Below, one piece after another: positions 1-5,776 of a stretch of DNA of 5,776 nt. The notes under the pieces are model-generated. The model was not told the DNA's origin. It ran no database searches and saw only the letters and a list, made by a program, of their open reading frames with translations. Both the position numbers and the translations under genes were made by a program. Every line of letters starts with the position of its first letter. Position 1 is the first letter of the stretch. Origin of the DNA: Gemmatimonadota bacterium (lineage in GTDB: Bacteria; Gemmatimonadota; Gemmatimonadetes; JACCXV01; JAHWKZ01); NCBI GenBank assembly GCA_019347645.1, contig JAHWKZ010000088.1:1-5776 (forward strand), written 5' to 3'.

Positions 1-1133
1 TCGGGGTAAGGCTCCGGCGGAGGGACCAGCAGGTCGCGGGTGTCGGCGCCGCACGCCGGACAGGCGTACGCTCCGCCGGCCGGCGAGGCGGGAACCACGC
101 TTCGACGGCCGCACTCCTGGCAGGCGAGCAACGCCTTGGCGCCCGACCGCTTCCCCCGCTTCGCCGTCGGCTCGCCGTCGATCTCGACGATGTCGAGCGA
201 GAAGTCGATCGTGGAGGCGTTCGAGATCGAGGTGCCCACCCCGTAGCCGTCGCAGACGTCGTTGAGCTCGAGGATCGTCGCCTCGTCGATGCCGCCCGAG
301 GCGAAGAACTTCACGTCGCGGTGGCCCCGGAGGTCGAGCTCCCAGCGGGTCTCCCGCATGATCTGGCCGAGGTTCCCGCGCCGCGAGCCCGGGGTATCGA
401 AGCGGATCCCGGCCAGTCGTTCCCCCAGGGCGTCGGCGATCCGCATCGCCTCGAACTTCTCGTCCCGCAAGGTGTCGATCAGGACGATGGTCGGGACGTC
501 CTCCCCCACCGCGGCGTCGAACGCCTCGGCGGCCCGGAGCGTATCGCCCAGGCACAACACGAGGGCGTGCGGCATCGTTCCCGTGGCCTCGATTCCGAGA
601 AGCTCGGCGCTGGCGATGGCGCTGACGCCGGCGCAACCGCCGAGGTAGGCGTTGCGCTCGATCATCGGCGTGATCGCCGGGTGCATTCGCCTGGCGCCGA
701 AGGAGAGGATCGGCCGCCCGCCCGCGGCCACCCGACAGCGGGCGGCCGCCGTGGCAATGCCCGAGGCCTGGCAAAGGAAACCCAGCAGCGGGGTCTCGAG
801 CTCGGCGAACGCGCGGTAGCGGCCCTCGACGACGAGGACCGGCTCACGGGCCTGGAAGAGCGCGCCCTCGGCGAGAGCGCGGATCCGCACCTCGCGCCGC
901 TGCGCCAGCAGCGCCACCGTCTCCTCCAGCCCGGCGAACACCGCCCACGGCCATCCCGACGGCAGCGACTTCGCGCGCACCTCCACCACGACCTCGGGAT
1001 CCACCCCCTCGGCCTCCAGCACGGCCAGGGTCCGGTCGAAGTAGACGTCGGTGGTCCGACCCGCCAGGATCGCCTCCGCGGACGCGATCTGAAACGGATC
1101 GAAGACGGCTCGGTCGGATGCGCTCGGGTTCAT
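1..1133 (-). CDS. Nicotinate phosphoribosyltransferase, archaeal/Thermoplasma type (3' end outside window)
   Basis: This enzyme condenses nicotinate with PRPP to give nicotinate mononucleotide, the entry step of the Preiss-Handler route of NAD salvage in the cytoplasm. The reading frame opens with ATG at 1133 and stays open to the left edge, giving about 377 residues. The related Thermoplasma enzyme is about 390, so only a short tail is missing. Visible family motifs are TDVYFDRT near residues 25-33, SFGARRMHP (144-152, with the conserved His151), GTMPHA around Met187/His189, DTPGSRRGN (246-254), the phosphate-binding SGG (279-281) and GVGTS (298-302). Near the C-terminus two CxxC pairs (Cys338/Cys341 and Cys358/Cys361) form the zinc-knuckle extension known from the Thermoplasma protein. 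The start is supported by a purine-rich GGGAGAGGA ending 10 bp upstream. It lies 40 bp downstream of the peptidase gene and is probably co-transcribed. The name pncB is often applied, but this clade is distant from E. coli PncB, so no symbol is given. Confidence 0.93.
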   Translation of the reverse strand, partial: MNPSASDRAVFDPFQIASAEAILAGRTTDVYFDRTLAVLEAEGVDPEVVVEVRAKSLPSGWPWAVFAGLEETVALLAQRREVRIRALAEGALFQAREPVLVVEGRYRAFAELETPLLGFLCQASGIATAAARCRVAAGGRPILSFGARRMHPAITPMIERNAYLGGCAGVSAIASAELLGIEATGTMPHALVLCLGDTLRAAEAFDAAVGEDVPTIVLIDTLRDEKFEAMRIADALGERLAGIRFDTPGSRRGNLGQIMRETRWELDLRGHRDVKFFASGGIDEATILELNDVCDGYGVGTSISNASTIDFSLDIVEIDGEPTAKRGKRSGAKALLACQECGRRSVVPASPAGGAYACPACGADTRDLLVPPPEPYP

Positions 1134-1143
1134 GGGGGGCGGA

Positions 1144-1152
1144 TCCTCTCCC
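1144..1152 (-). promoter_or_regulatory. Probable ribosome binding site of the nicotinate phosphoribosyltransferase gene
   Basis: On the minus strand GGGAGAGGA is followed by 10 bases, six of them a C run, and then the ATG at 1133. The spacing is slightly long, but this is the only Shine-Dalgarno-like purine block in the 40 bp gap after the peptidase stop codon, and it supports the chosen start. Confidence 0.5.
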
Positions 1153-1173
1153 GGGGCGACGGCCGAAAGCGGC

Positions 1174-3807
1174 TCAAGGACCGGGCACGAGCAAGATCGC
1201 ATTGAGCATCGCCTTCTTCAATCCATGGAGGATCCCGCGGAAGGCGGGATCGTCCGCGAAGGCCACCACATGGCCCTCGCCGCGGGCCTCCACGACCGCG
1301 TACGGCGTTCCCGGGAGCCGCTCCCGCGCCGCGGCCGGCAGGTACCCCGCCAGCGGCTCGGCGTCCTCGTAGAGCCATGGGTTCGCGTCGTCGGAGAGCG
1401 CGAGCTCGACGGGCTCGCGCAGGAGCACGGCGGCCCGGCCGTCGTCGTACCCCCAGCCGAGGGGGTGCGTGGTGTCGACCGCCGCGGAAACGATCGTCCC
1501 GGGGATCTTCTCGCGGGTCGCCTCGGCCTCTCGGACGGCGGCCGGAGCGCGGAGCTCCTCCGCGCTCGGCTCGGGCGACTCCGCGAGGGCGAACTCGGCC
1601 ACGCCCGAGCCGTCGGCCGAGAGCCACGCGGCGCCGCCCCGGAAGCCGACCAGCGTCCCCCCGGCGTCGACCCAGGCGGCCAGACGCGCGCGCCCCTCCT
1701 CTCCGAGCGCGGTCGCGTACGCGTCGGAGCCCGGGCCGTCCGGGAGCACGATGGCGGTGTAGCGGTGGAGATCGATCGGCCGGGACTCGCGCGCGGACAG
1801 CGAGTCTCGCGAGGTGCCCGGCGCGGCGGCGAGGTCGGCCAACCGGACGACGTCGACCGGGAGACGCGCCTCGGCCGCGAGCAGGTGCCAGGCCGCGCCG
1901 ACCGAGGTCACCGACGTCCCCGGGCCCGCGGCGAGCGCCACCCGCGGGGCCGGAATGGATCGCATCCGTTCCGACCCCAGGTCCACGCCCCGGTCGGTCT
2001 CGGAGGAGCCCAGCGCCAGCGGACGAGCTCCCGCGGCGGTCGCCGCCCCGTGCGCGGCGGCGGCGTCCCGCCGTCCGGCGGGCTGGTCGTCGAGCCGGAC
2101 GACGAACGATCCCGGCGGGAACCGCAGCCCGGCCGCCGTGAAGCCGCGACCGGCGACCCGGACCACCCATCCGTCGGCCGCGAGTCGTCCGGCCGCCACC
2201 ACGTCGGCGACCGCCCGGTACGGCCATGCCAGCGCGACGGCGTCCGTCGAGGGAGGCGGTGCGGGAGGAGCGTCCCGGGTCGCCGTCCAGCGGCCTGCGG
2301 CGGGGGCCCGGTCGGCGCGCCAGGTCGGCACGTCGAAGAGGTACGGCAGCGACCAGCCGGTGATGTCGTAGAAGAGGGTCGAGTCGGGCAAGGAGACGTC
2401 GGCCGACATCAGCGTCGCGAGATAGCGCCCCAGCGGCTGATCGGCCCGGAGGAGGAAGGTCCCGGGCGGTAGCGTCGAGATTCGGTCGGCCCCGGTGGCG
2501 GGATACGGCGTCAGTCCACGGGTCGACAGCGAGGTCGCGAGGGTGTCGACGACCACGCCCTGCTCCGCGAGGAGGTGGGCCAGCGCCCAGCCGTCGGGCG
2601 ACGCCGCCGACACGATCCAGGCCATCGGGGCGCCGGGGGAGCGGCGAGCGGGGGATCGCCAGAAGGCGTCGAAGTCGGCGAGCCGCTCGACGCGGTGCTC
2701 GACGGCGGTGTCGATGGTGGTCAGCGCCGCCACCAGGTGGTGCTCGACCCGCTCGAGGAGCGTCAGGGTGTCCGCCGGAGCGCGCTCGATCGCCACCCCG
2801 GCCCGCCCGCCCCCGGCTTGCTCGTACGTCATCCCGGTCGCGCCGAAGAAGCTCGGCCAGGAGTCGCCGTATCCCGGATAGAAGAGGTCGTACTCCTCCT
2901 CGGTGAAGTAGGGCCACCCCCGGGCGTCGAACGCGGCGGCGTTCGCCCGACCGAAGGTCCGGCCCCAGCGCTCGGTCGACTCGGGGTAGTTGGCGTGGAC
3001 CGGGCTCGCCGGCGGGAAGAAGAAGTACGTGGACTCGACGCCCATCTCGTGGAAGTCGACGTGGACCTGCGGCAGGGTGGCCAGATACGCCACCCGTCGA
3101 GCACGGGTCTCTGGTTGCACGCCCCAGGCCCAATCGCGGTTCAGGTCGAAGTACCAGTGATTGGTCCGACCGCCGGGCCATTCCGGGCGGTGCTCCCGCG
3201 CCGCGGGGTCGGGGTCGGCCGCCACTCCCGCCACCGAGCGGTACCATCCCACGTACCGCTCGTGGCCGTCGGGGTTCAGCAGGGGATCGACGGCGATCAC
3301 GGCCTCTTCGAGCCATCGGGCCACGGCCGGGTCGCGCGAGGCGGCCAGGTTCCACAGGAGCTCGAGCGCAGCCTCCGGGCTCGACGCCTCGTCGCCGTGG
3401 ACGCCGAAGGACAGCCACACGAAGATCGGCCGATCGACCGGAGCGTCTCCCTCGAGCGCCGCCCGGTTCTCCGCCCTCAGCGCGTCGAGGCGGTCGAGGT
3501 TGGCAGGCGAGGAGACCCATGCGATCCGCAGCGGCCTCCCTTCGGCCGAGGCTCCGTAGGTCTCCAGCACGACCCGGTCGGACGCCGCCGCGATCCCCTC
3601 CACCACGCGCTCGACGTCGCGGTAGGTGGAGAACGTCTCGCCGGTCACGAATCCTCGCAGGGCCGCCACCGTGGGGACGGTGGGATCGTGCGGCCCCAGG
3701 TCGACCGGTACCTGGGCCGGCGCTGGCCCGATCGACGCCAGGAGCAGGGTCGCCGCCGCGAGCGCGGACGCGACTCTCAGAGCCAGCCTCGCCGGCGGAA
3801 GAACCAC
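1174..3807 (-). CDS. Secreted M14-family zinc carboxypeptidase-like protein with C-terminal GATase-like domain
   Basis: The predicted 877-residue protein is an exported metallopeptidase of the zinc carboxypeptidase (M14) family. I place the start at GTG 3807. It gives an n-region with two Arg, a hydrophobic core (about 12-27) and an APA cleavage site near residue 31, and no ATG lies nearby in frame. M14 features follow in order: zinc ligands His137 and Glu140 in GVHGDEAS, NPDG (178-181), DLNRDW with Asn223/Arg224, the third zinc ligand His253 in VDFHEMG, and the likely catalytic Glu329 in GMTYEQAG. The catalytic domain therefore looks intact. Residues from about 360 to 610 are not assigned. 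Residues from about 620 to 860 resemble a class I glutamine-amidotransferase/DJ-1-like fold, but the nucleophile-elbow position reads GFRGG (Arg723), so that domain is probably non-catalytic. The substrate is unknown; a role in peptide scavenging or cell-wall peptide trimming is inference. The gene overlaps the end of corA by 31 bp, which suggests translational coupling. Confidence 0.88.
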   Translation of the reverse strand: MVLPPARLALRVASALAAATLLLASIGPAPAQVPVDLGPHDPTVPTVAALRGFVTGETFSTYRDVERVVEGIAAASDRVVLETYGASAEGRPLRIAWVSSPANLDRLDALRAENRAALEGDAPVDRPIFVWLSFGVHGDEASSPEAALELLWNLAASRDPAVARWLEEAVIAVDPLLNPDGHERYVGWYRSVAGVAADPDPAAREHRPEWPGGRTNHWYFDLNRDWAWGVQPETRARRVAYLATLPQVHVDFHEMGVESTYFFFPPASPVHANYPESTERWGRTFGRANAAAFDARGWPYFTEEEYDLFYPGYGDSWPSFFGATGMTYEQAGGGRAGVAIERAPADTLTLLERVEHHLVAALTTIDTAVEHRVERLADFDAFWRSPARRSPGAPMAWIVSAASPDGWALAHLLAEQGVVVDTLATSLSTRGLTPYPATGADRISTLPPGTFLLRADQPLGRYLATLMSADVSLPDSTLFYDITGWSLPYLFDVPTWRADRAPAAGRWTATRDAPPAPPPSTDAVALAWPYRAVADVVAAGRLAADGWVVRVAGRGFTAAGLRFPPGSFVVRLDDQPAGRRDAAAAHGAATAAGARPLALGSSETDRGVDLGSERMRSIPAPRVALAAGPGTSVTSVGAAWHLLAAEARLPVDVVRLADLAAAPGTSRDSLSARESRPIDLHRYTAIVLPDGPGSDAYATALGEEGRARLAAWVDAGGTLVGFRGGAAWLSADGSGVAEFALAESPEPSAEELRAPAAVREAEATREKIPGTIVSAAVDTTHPLGWGYDDGRAAVLLREPVELALSDDANPWLYEDAEPLAGYLPAAARERLPGTPYAVVEARGEGHVVAFADDPAFRGILHGLKKAMLNAILLVPGP

Positions 3808-4751
3808 AACATCCCGATCGCGACGGTGAGCATCACACCCCACACGACGAAGTAGCCGTATCGCCAGCCCAGCTCGGGCATGTATTCGAAGTTCATCCCG
3901 TAGACGCCGGCGATGAAGGTTAGGGGCAGCATGATGGTGGCGAAGATCGTGAGGATCTTCATCACCTCGTTGAGCCGCTGGCTCGTCACCGACAGATAGC
4001 CGTCGAACAGGCCGTTCAGGAGATCGCGGTAGGAATCCGCGATCTCGGTCAGTCGGAACGTGGAGTCGTACAGGTCCCGGTAGAAGACCGCGGTCTGGGC
4101 GTCGACCTCGGGGAACTCGTTGCGGGAGATCCGGCCGAAGACGTCGCGGTGGGGAGCGATCGCGCGCTTGATCTCCACCGTCTTCCGCTTGGCCGTCAGG
4201 ATCCGGTCCAGGACGTCGTCGCCGGGATCCCGGAACAGCTCCTCCTCGATCGCGTCGATCTCCTCCTCGATCGCCTCGATCACCGGAAAGTAGTACTCGA
4301 TCATGTGGTCGAGGATCTCGTACAGGAGGTGGTCCATCCCGCGGGCCGCCAACCCGGCGGTGTCCCCGTGGGTGTACTTCTCGCGGACCGTGCGGACGCT
4401 GCGCATTGGGGCACGGTGGTAGGTCACCACCCACGACGGGCCGAGGAAAGCGGCGAGCTTGAGGGTCTGGAACTCCTGGGCCCCGTTGGCGCCGAAGTCG
4501 ATGCCGCGGAAGATCAGGAACAGATAGGCGTCGAAGTCCTCGATCTTCGGCTGGTGCTCCGGCGTCAGGCAGTCTTCGATGGCGAGGGGGTGGAACCGGA
4601 ACGGGTCCTCGAGGAGCGCCAGCTCCTCGGTGTCCGGACCCTCGAGATCGATCCAGACGGAATCTCCTTCCGCGGGAGGCCAGGCGGCCGGATCGAACGC
4701 GGAAGCCAGCTCCGGGGGTCGATCGGGATGGAAGCGGAGGATGGTGACCAT
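3777..4751 (-). CDS. corA: CorA-family magnesium/cobalt transporter
   Basis: This is a 324-residue inner-membrane channel subunit that in its family forms pentamers and admits Mg2+ (also Co2+ or Ni2+) down the membrane potential. The cytoplasmic N-terminal domain carries HPLAIEDC (54-61), followed by HQPKIEDFDAYLFLIF (66-81), the typical CorA signature region. An acidic helix with many Glu (about 159-171) and a long helical segment lead to the membrane part. TM1 spans roughly 263-283 and ends in the diagnostic GMN motif (Gly285-Met286-Asn287, the selectivity filter). The short external loop reads MPELGW, TM2 spans roughly 299-318, and the protein ends in a basic RRRGWL tail on the cytoplasmic side. 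Length is normal for the family. The ATG at 4751 lies 19 bp after the stop of the upstream zinc-finger gene, with no strong Shine-Dalgarno sequence, so translation may depend on coupling. Substrate preference between Mg2+ and Co2+ cannot be read from the sequence. Confidence 0.95.
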   Translation of the reverse strand: MVTILRFHPDRPPELASAFDPAAWPPAEGDSVWIDLEGPDTEELALLEDPFRFHPLAIEDCLTPEHQPKIEDFDAYLFLIFRGIDFGANGAQEFQTLKLAAFLGPSWVVTYHRAPMRSVRTVREKYTHGDTAGLAARGMDHLLYEILDHMIEYYFPVIEAIEEEIDAIEEELFRDPGDDVLDRILTAKRKTVEIKRAIAPHRDVFGRISRNEFPEVDAQTAVFYRDLYDSTFRLTEIADSYRDLLNGLFDGYLSVTSQRLNEVMKILTIFATIMLPLTFIAGVYGMNFEYMPELGWRYGYFVVWGVMLTVAIGMLWFFRRRGWL

Positions 4752-4753
4752 CG

Positions 4754-4772
4754 GACCGGCCCGGCGCCGGTC
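4754..4772 (-). repeat. Perfect inverted repeat between the zinc-finger gene and corA
   Basis: GACCGGC (4754-4760) pairs with GCCGGTC (4766-4772) around a 5-base loop, giving a 7 bp GC-rich hairpin. It covers most of the 19 bp intergenic gap, reaches into the TGA stop of the upstream gene and ends two bases before the corA ATG. There is no T run after it on the transcribed strand, so it does not look like an intrinsic terminator. In the RNA it would overlie the ribosome-binding region of corA, so it could modulate corA translation. In such GC-rich DNA it may also be chance. Confidence 0.4.
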
Positions 4773-5776
4773 AGACGGAGCAGTCGATGCACCGGAAGGC
4801 CGTCGGCAGCTCCTCGAGTCGGGCGCGCGGAATCGCCTTGCCGCACACCTGGCACGTGCCGTAGTCCCCCCGGTCGATGAGCTGGAGCGCCGCCTGGATC
4901 CTCCGCAGCTCCTCGGTCTCTCGCTCCTCGAGGCGGATCAGGATGTCGCGGTCCTTCTCCTCCTGGGCCCACTCCTCGAGCTCGCGGGGCTGCTCACCGA
5001 GGCCCTCGAGCTCCTCGCGCAGCTCGTCGAGACGGCTGACGATCTCCTCGCGCTGTCCGAGGAGCTTCTTGCGGAAGTGGTCGAAGAACGCCTTGCCGCG
5101 CTTGGGTCCCTTCGCCTTCTTCTTCGGCTCTTCGGCGTATTCGCCGGCCGGCTCGGTCTCGAGGGTCGGTTCGCGGGTTCCCGGCGGCTGATCGGGCTCC
5201 TGGGGAGCCTTCGTCTTCCTCTCGCGGAGGGTGGTCTTCTTCCCCGGCTCCCCGACCGCCTTGGCGCGATCCCGCTTGTCGAGCTCCCGCGCCGACGGCT
5301 TGTCGGCCTTCCCGGCGGCCTTCTTCTTCTTCGCCGTCTTCCGGGCGACTTTCTTGTCGGGCTTCCCGGCCGCCTTCTTCGCCGATTTCCGGCCCGCCTT
5401 CTTCCCCGCCTTCTTCCTCGCGGCTTTCTTCTTGGCCGGAGCCTTCTCGGAGGTCTTGCCGGCCGCCTTCTTCGACGCGGCCTTCTTCTTCTTCTTCTTC
5501 TGCTGCTTCTGGGCCTGCTTGAACTCGCGGACCTTCATCAGCGACTCGGGGGAGGTGACGTCGGCGATCGAGCGGTGCCCGTCGGTGCCGTAGTCGCCCG
5601 CCGCCTCGCGCCAGCCGTCCGGCGTGACCCCGCACTGCTTGCCCAGCAGCGCCAGGAAGATCCGCGCCTTCTGGTCGCCGTACCCGGGCAGCGCCTTCAA
5701 CCGCCGCAGCAGGACGCGGGCGTCGTCGACGCCCTCCCAGATCGCGGCGGCATCCCCGTCGTACTCGTCCACGATG
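4771..5776 (-). CDS. HhH-GPD-like segment / lysine-alanine-rich tail / DksA-TraR zinc-finger fusion (5' end outside window)
   Basis: The frame is open to the right edge, so the N-terminus is missing. The first possible start, GTG at 5772, lies inside a conserved block and is most likely a plain Val. Residues are numbered from that Val. Residues 1-89 match the C-terminal half of the HhH-GPD-type base-excision-repair-like family: LLRRLKALPGYG with the helix-hairpin-helix turn at 29-33, then KARIFLALLGKQ and a GW motif at 53-54. Residues 92-160 are histone-H1-like: 30 of 69 are Lys, with three KKAAGK units. Residues 161-225 are a charged, Pro-rich linker. Residues 226-333 form a DksA/TraR domain: two coiled-coil helices, then GDYGTCQVCGKAI and RLEELPTAFRCIDC, with zinc ligands Cys307, Cys310, Cys328 and Cys331 (CxxC-x17-CxxC). 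Canonical DksA tip residues are replaced (Glu266 and Trp268 where E. coli has Asp74 and Ala76). It is probably cytoplasmic and bound to nucleic acid or RNA polymerase; the function of the fusion is unknown. It is the first gene of the visible run, 19 bp before corA. Confidence 0.85.
   Translation of the reverse strand, partial: IVDEYDGDAAAIWEGVDDARVLLRRLKALPGYGDQKARIFLALLGKQCGVTPDGWREAAGDYGTDGHRSIADVTSPESLMKVREFKQAQKQQKKKKKKAASKKAAGKTSEKAPAKKKAARKKAGKKAGRKSAKKAAGKPDKKVARKTAKKKKAAGKADKPSARELDKRDRAKAVGEPGKKTTLRERKTKAPQEPDQPPGTREPTLETEPAGEYAEEPKKKAKGPKRGKAFFDHFRKKLLGQREEIVSRLDELREELEGLGEQPRELEEWAQEEKDRDILIRLEERETEELRRIQAALQLIDRGDYGTCQVCGKAIPRARLEELPTAFRCIDCSV
5308..5472 (-). repeat. Three dispersed 18-bp coding repeats (KKAAGK units) in the basic tail
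   Basis: Near-identical 18-mers occur at 5308-5325, 5362-5379 and 5455-5472, differing by one or two bases. Each encodes KKAAGK on the minus strand. Start-to-start distances are 54 and 93 bp, both multiples of three, so the frame is kept. They are part of a histone-H1-like Lys/Ala tail and have probably expanded by in-frame duplication or been kept by composition. Confidence 0.7.
5482..5499 (-). repeat. (CTT)6 / (AAG)6 trinucleotide repeat coding for six lysines
   Basis: Six uninterrupted CTT triplets on the plus strand read as AAG x6 on the coding strand (residues 92-97 of the fusion protein, numbered from 5772). They mark the point where the HhH-like segment changes to the basic tail. Length changes of whole repeat units would keep the frame and alter only the number of lysines. 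Confidence 0.8.

Noticed and set aside
1134..1173. Terminator or promoter in the 40 bp between the peptidase and nicotinate phosphoribosyltransferase genes
   Set aside because: No stem-loop with a T run and no recognisable -35/-10 pair is visible; only a ribosome-site-like block is supported.
321..1205. Long plus-strand open frame (about 294 codons) antisense to the nicotinate phosphoribosyltransferase gene
   Set aside because: Its translation is low-complexity and rich in Arg, Gly and His with no recognisable motif, and the opposite strand encodes a clear enzyme. It is a GC-rich shadow frame.
1132..2472. Plus-strand open frame of about 446 codons antisense to the peptidase
   Set aside because: Arg/Gly-rich composition, no motif, and lies over the conserved minus-strand M14 protein.
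1130..3520. Minus-strand open frame of about 796 codons in another phase of the peptidase gene
   Set aside because: Extreme Arg/Gly content and no domain signal; it is the alternative frame of the true gene.
2575..3855. Plus-strand open frame of about 426 codons over the M14 catalytic region
   Set aside because: The minus strand holds all zinc-binding motifs here; the plus frame only mirrors its codon bias.
3808..4434. N-terminal extension of the peptidase frame upstream of GTG 3807
   Set aside because: The extension is Arg/Asp-rich nonsense fully overlapping the conserved corA coding frame, and it would bury the signal peptide inside the protein.
5231..5593. Plus-strand frame rich in Phe and Ala that looks like a membrane protein
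   Set aside because: It is the reverse complement of the Lys/Ala-rich tail (AAG read as CTT/TTC), so the hydrophobic look is an artefact.
5770..5772. GTG at 5772 as the true start of the zinc-finger fusion gene
   Set aside because: The frame continues open to the window edge, and the residues right after it fit the interior of the HhH-GPD-type family rather than an N-terminus.

Overview
The window is a GC-rich, gene-dense stretch of what looks like a bacterial chromosome. All four supported genes lie on the minus strand and fill almost the whole 5.8 kb. Read in the direction of transcription (right to left) they are: (1) the 3' part of a gene whose product joins an HhH-GPD-type DNA-repair-like segment, a histone-H1-like lysine/alanine tail and a DksA/TraR C4 zinc-finger domain; (2) a complete CorA-family Mg2+/Co2+ transporter; (3) a complete, secreted M14-family zinc carboxypeptidase-like protein with a degenerate glutamine-amidotransferase-like C-terminal domain; (4) the 5' part (about 377 codons) of a nicotinate phosphoribosyltransferase of the Thermoplasma type, with a C-terminal Cys4 zinc knuckle.

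Spacing is tight: 19 bp between the zinc-finger gene and corA, a 31 bp overlap between corA and the peptidase gene, and 40 bp between the peptidase gene and the nicotinate phosphoribosyltransferase gene. There is no gap above 300 bp, no RNA gene, no mobile element, no CRISPR array and no convincing terminator. The layout fits one transcript that begins beyond the right edge. The four products do not form an obvious shared pathway (DNA/transcription-associated protein, divalent cation channel, extracytoplasmic peptidase, NAD salvage), so the cluster may be only a directional run of housekeeping genes.

Taxonomy can only be guessed. The base composition, the secreted M14 protein with a GATase-like tail and the DksA/TraR zinc finger would suit a high-GC group such as Gemmatimonadota or Acidobacteriota. 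The HhH-GPD segment resembles a family best known from Actinobacteria. No lineage marker settles it.

The item most worth following up is the fusion gene at the right edge. It combines an HhH-GPD repair-type domain, an H1-like DNA-binding tail and a DksA-type RNA-polymerase-secondary-channel fold in one reading frame, and the usual DksA coiled-coil tip residues are altered. I see no good evidence for a defence system, island or other larger undescribed system in this window.
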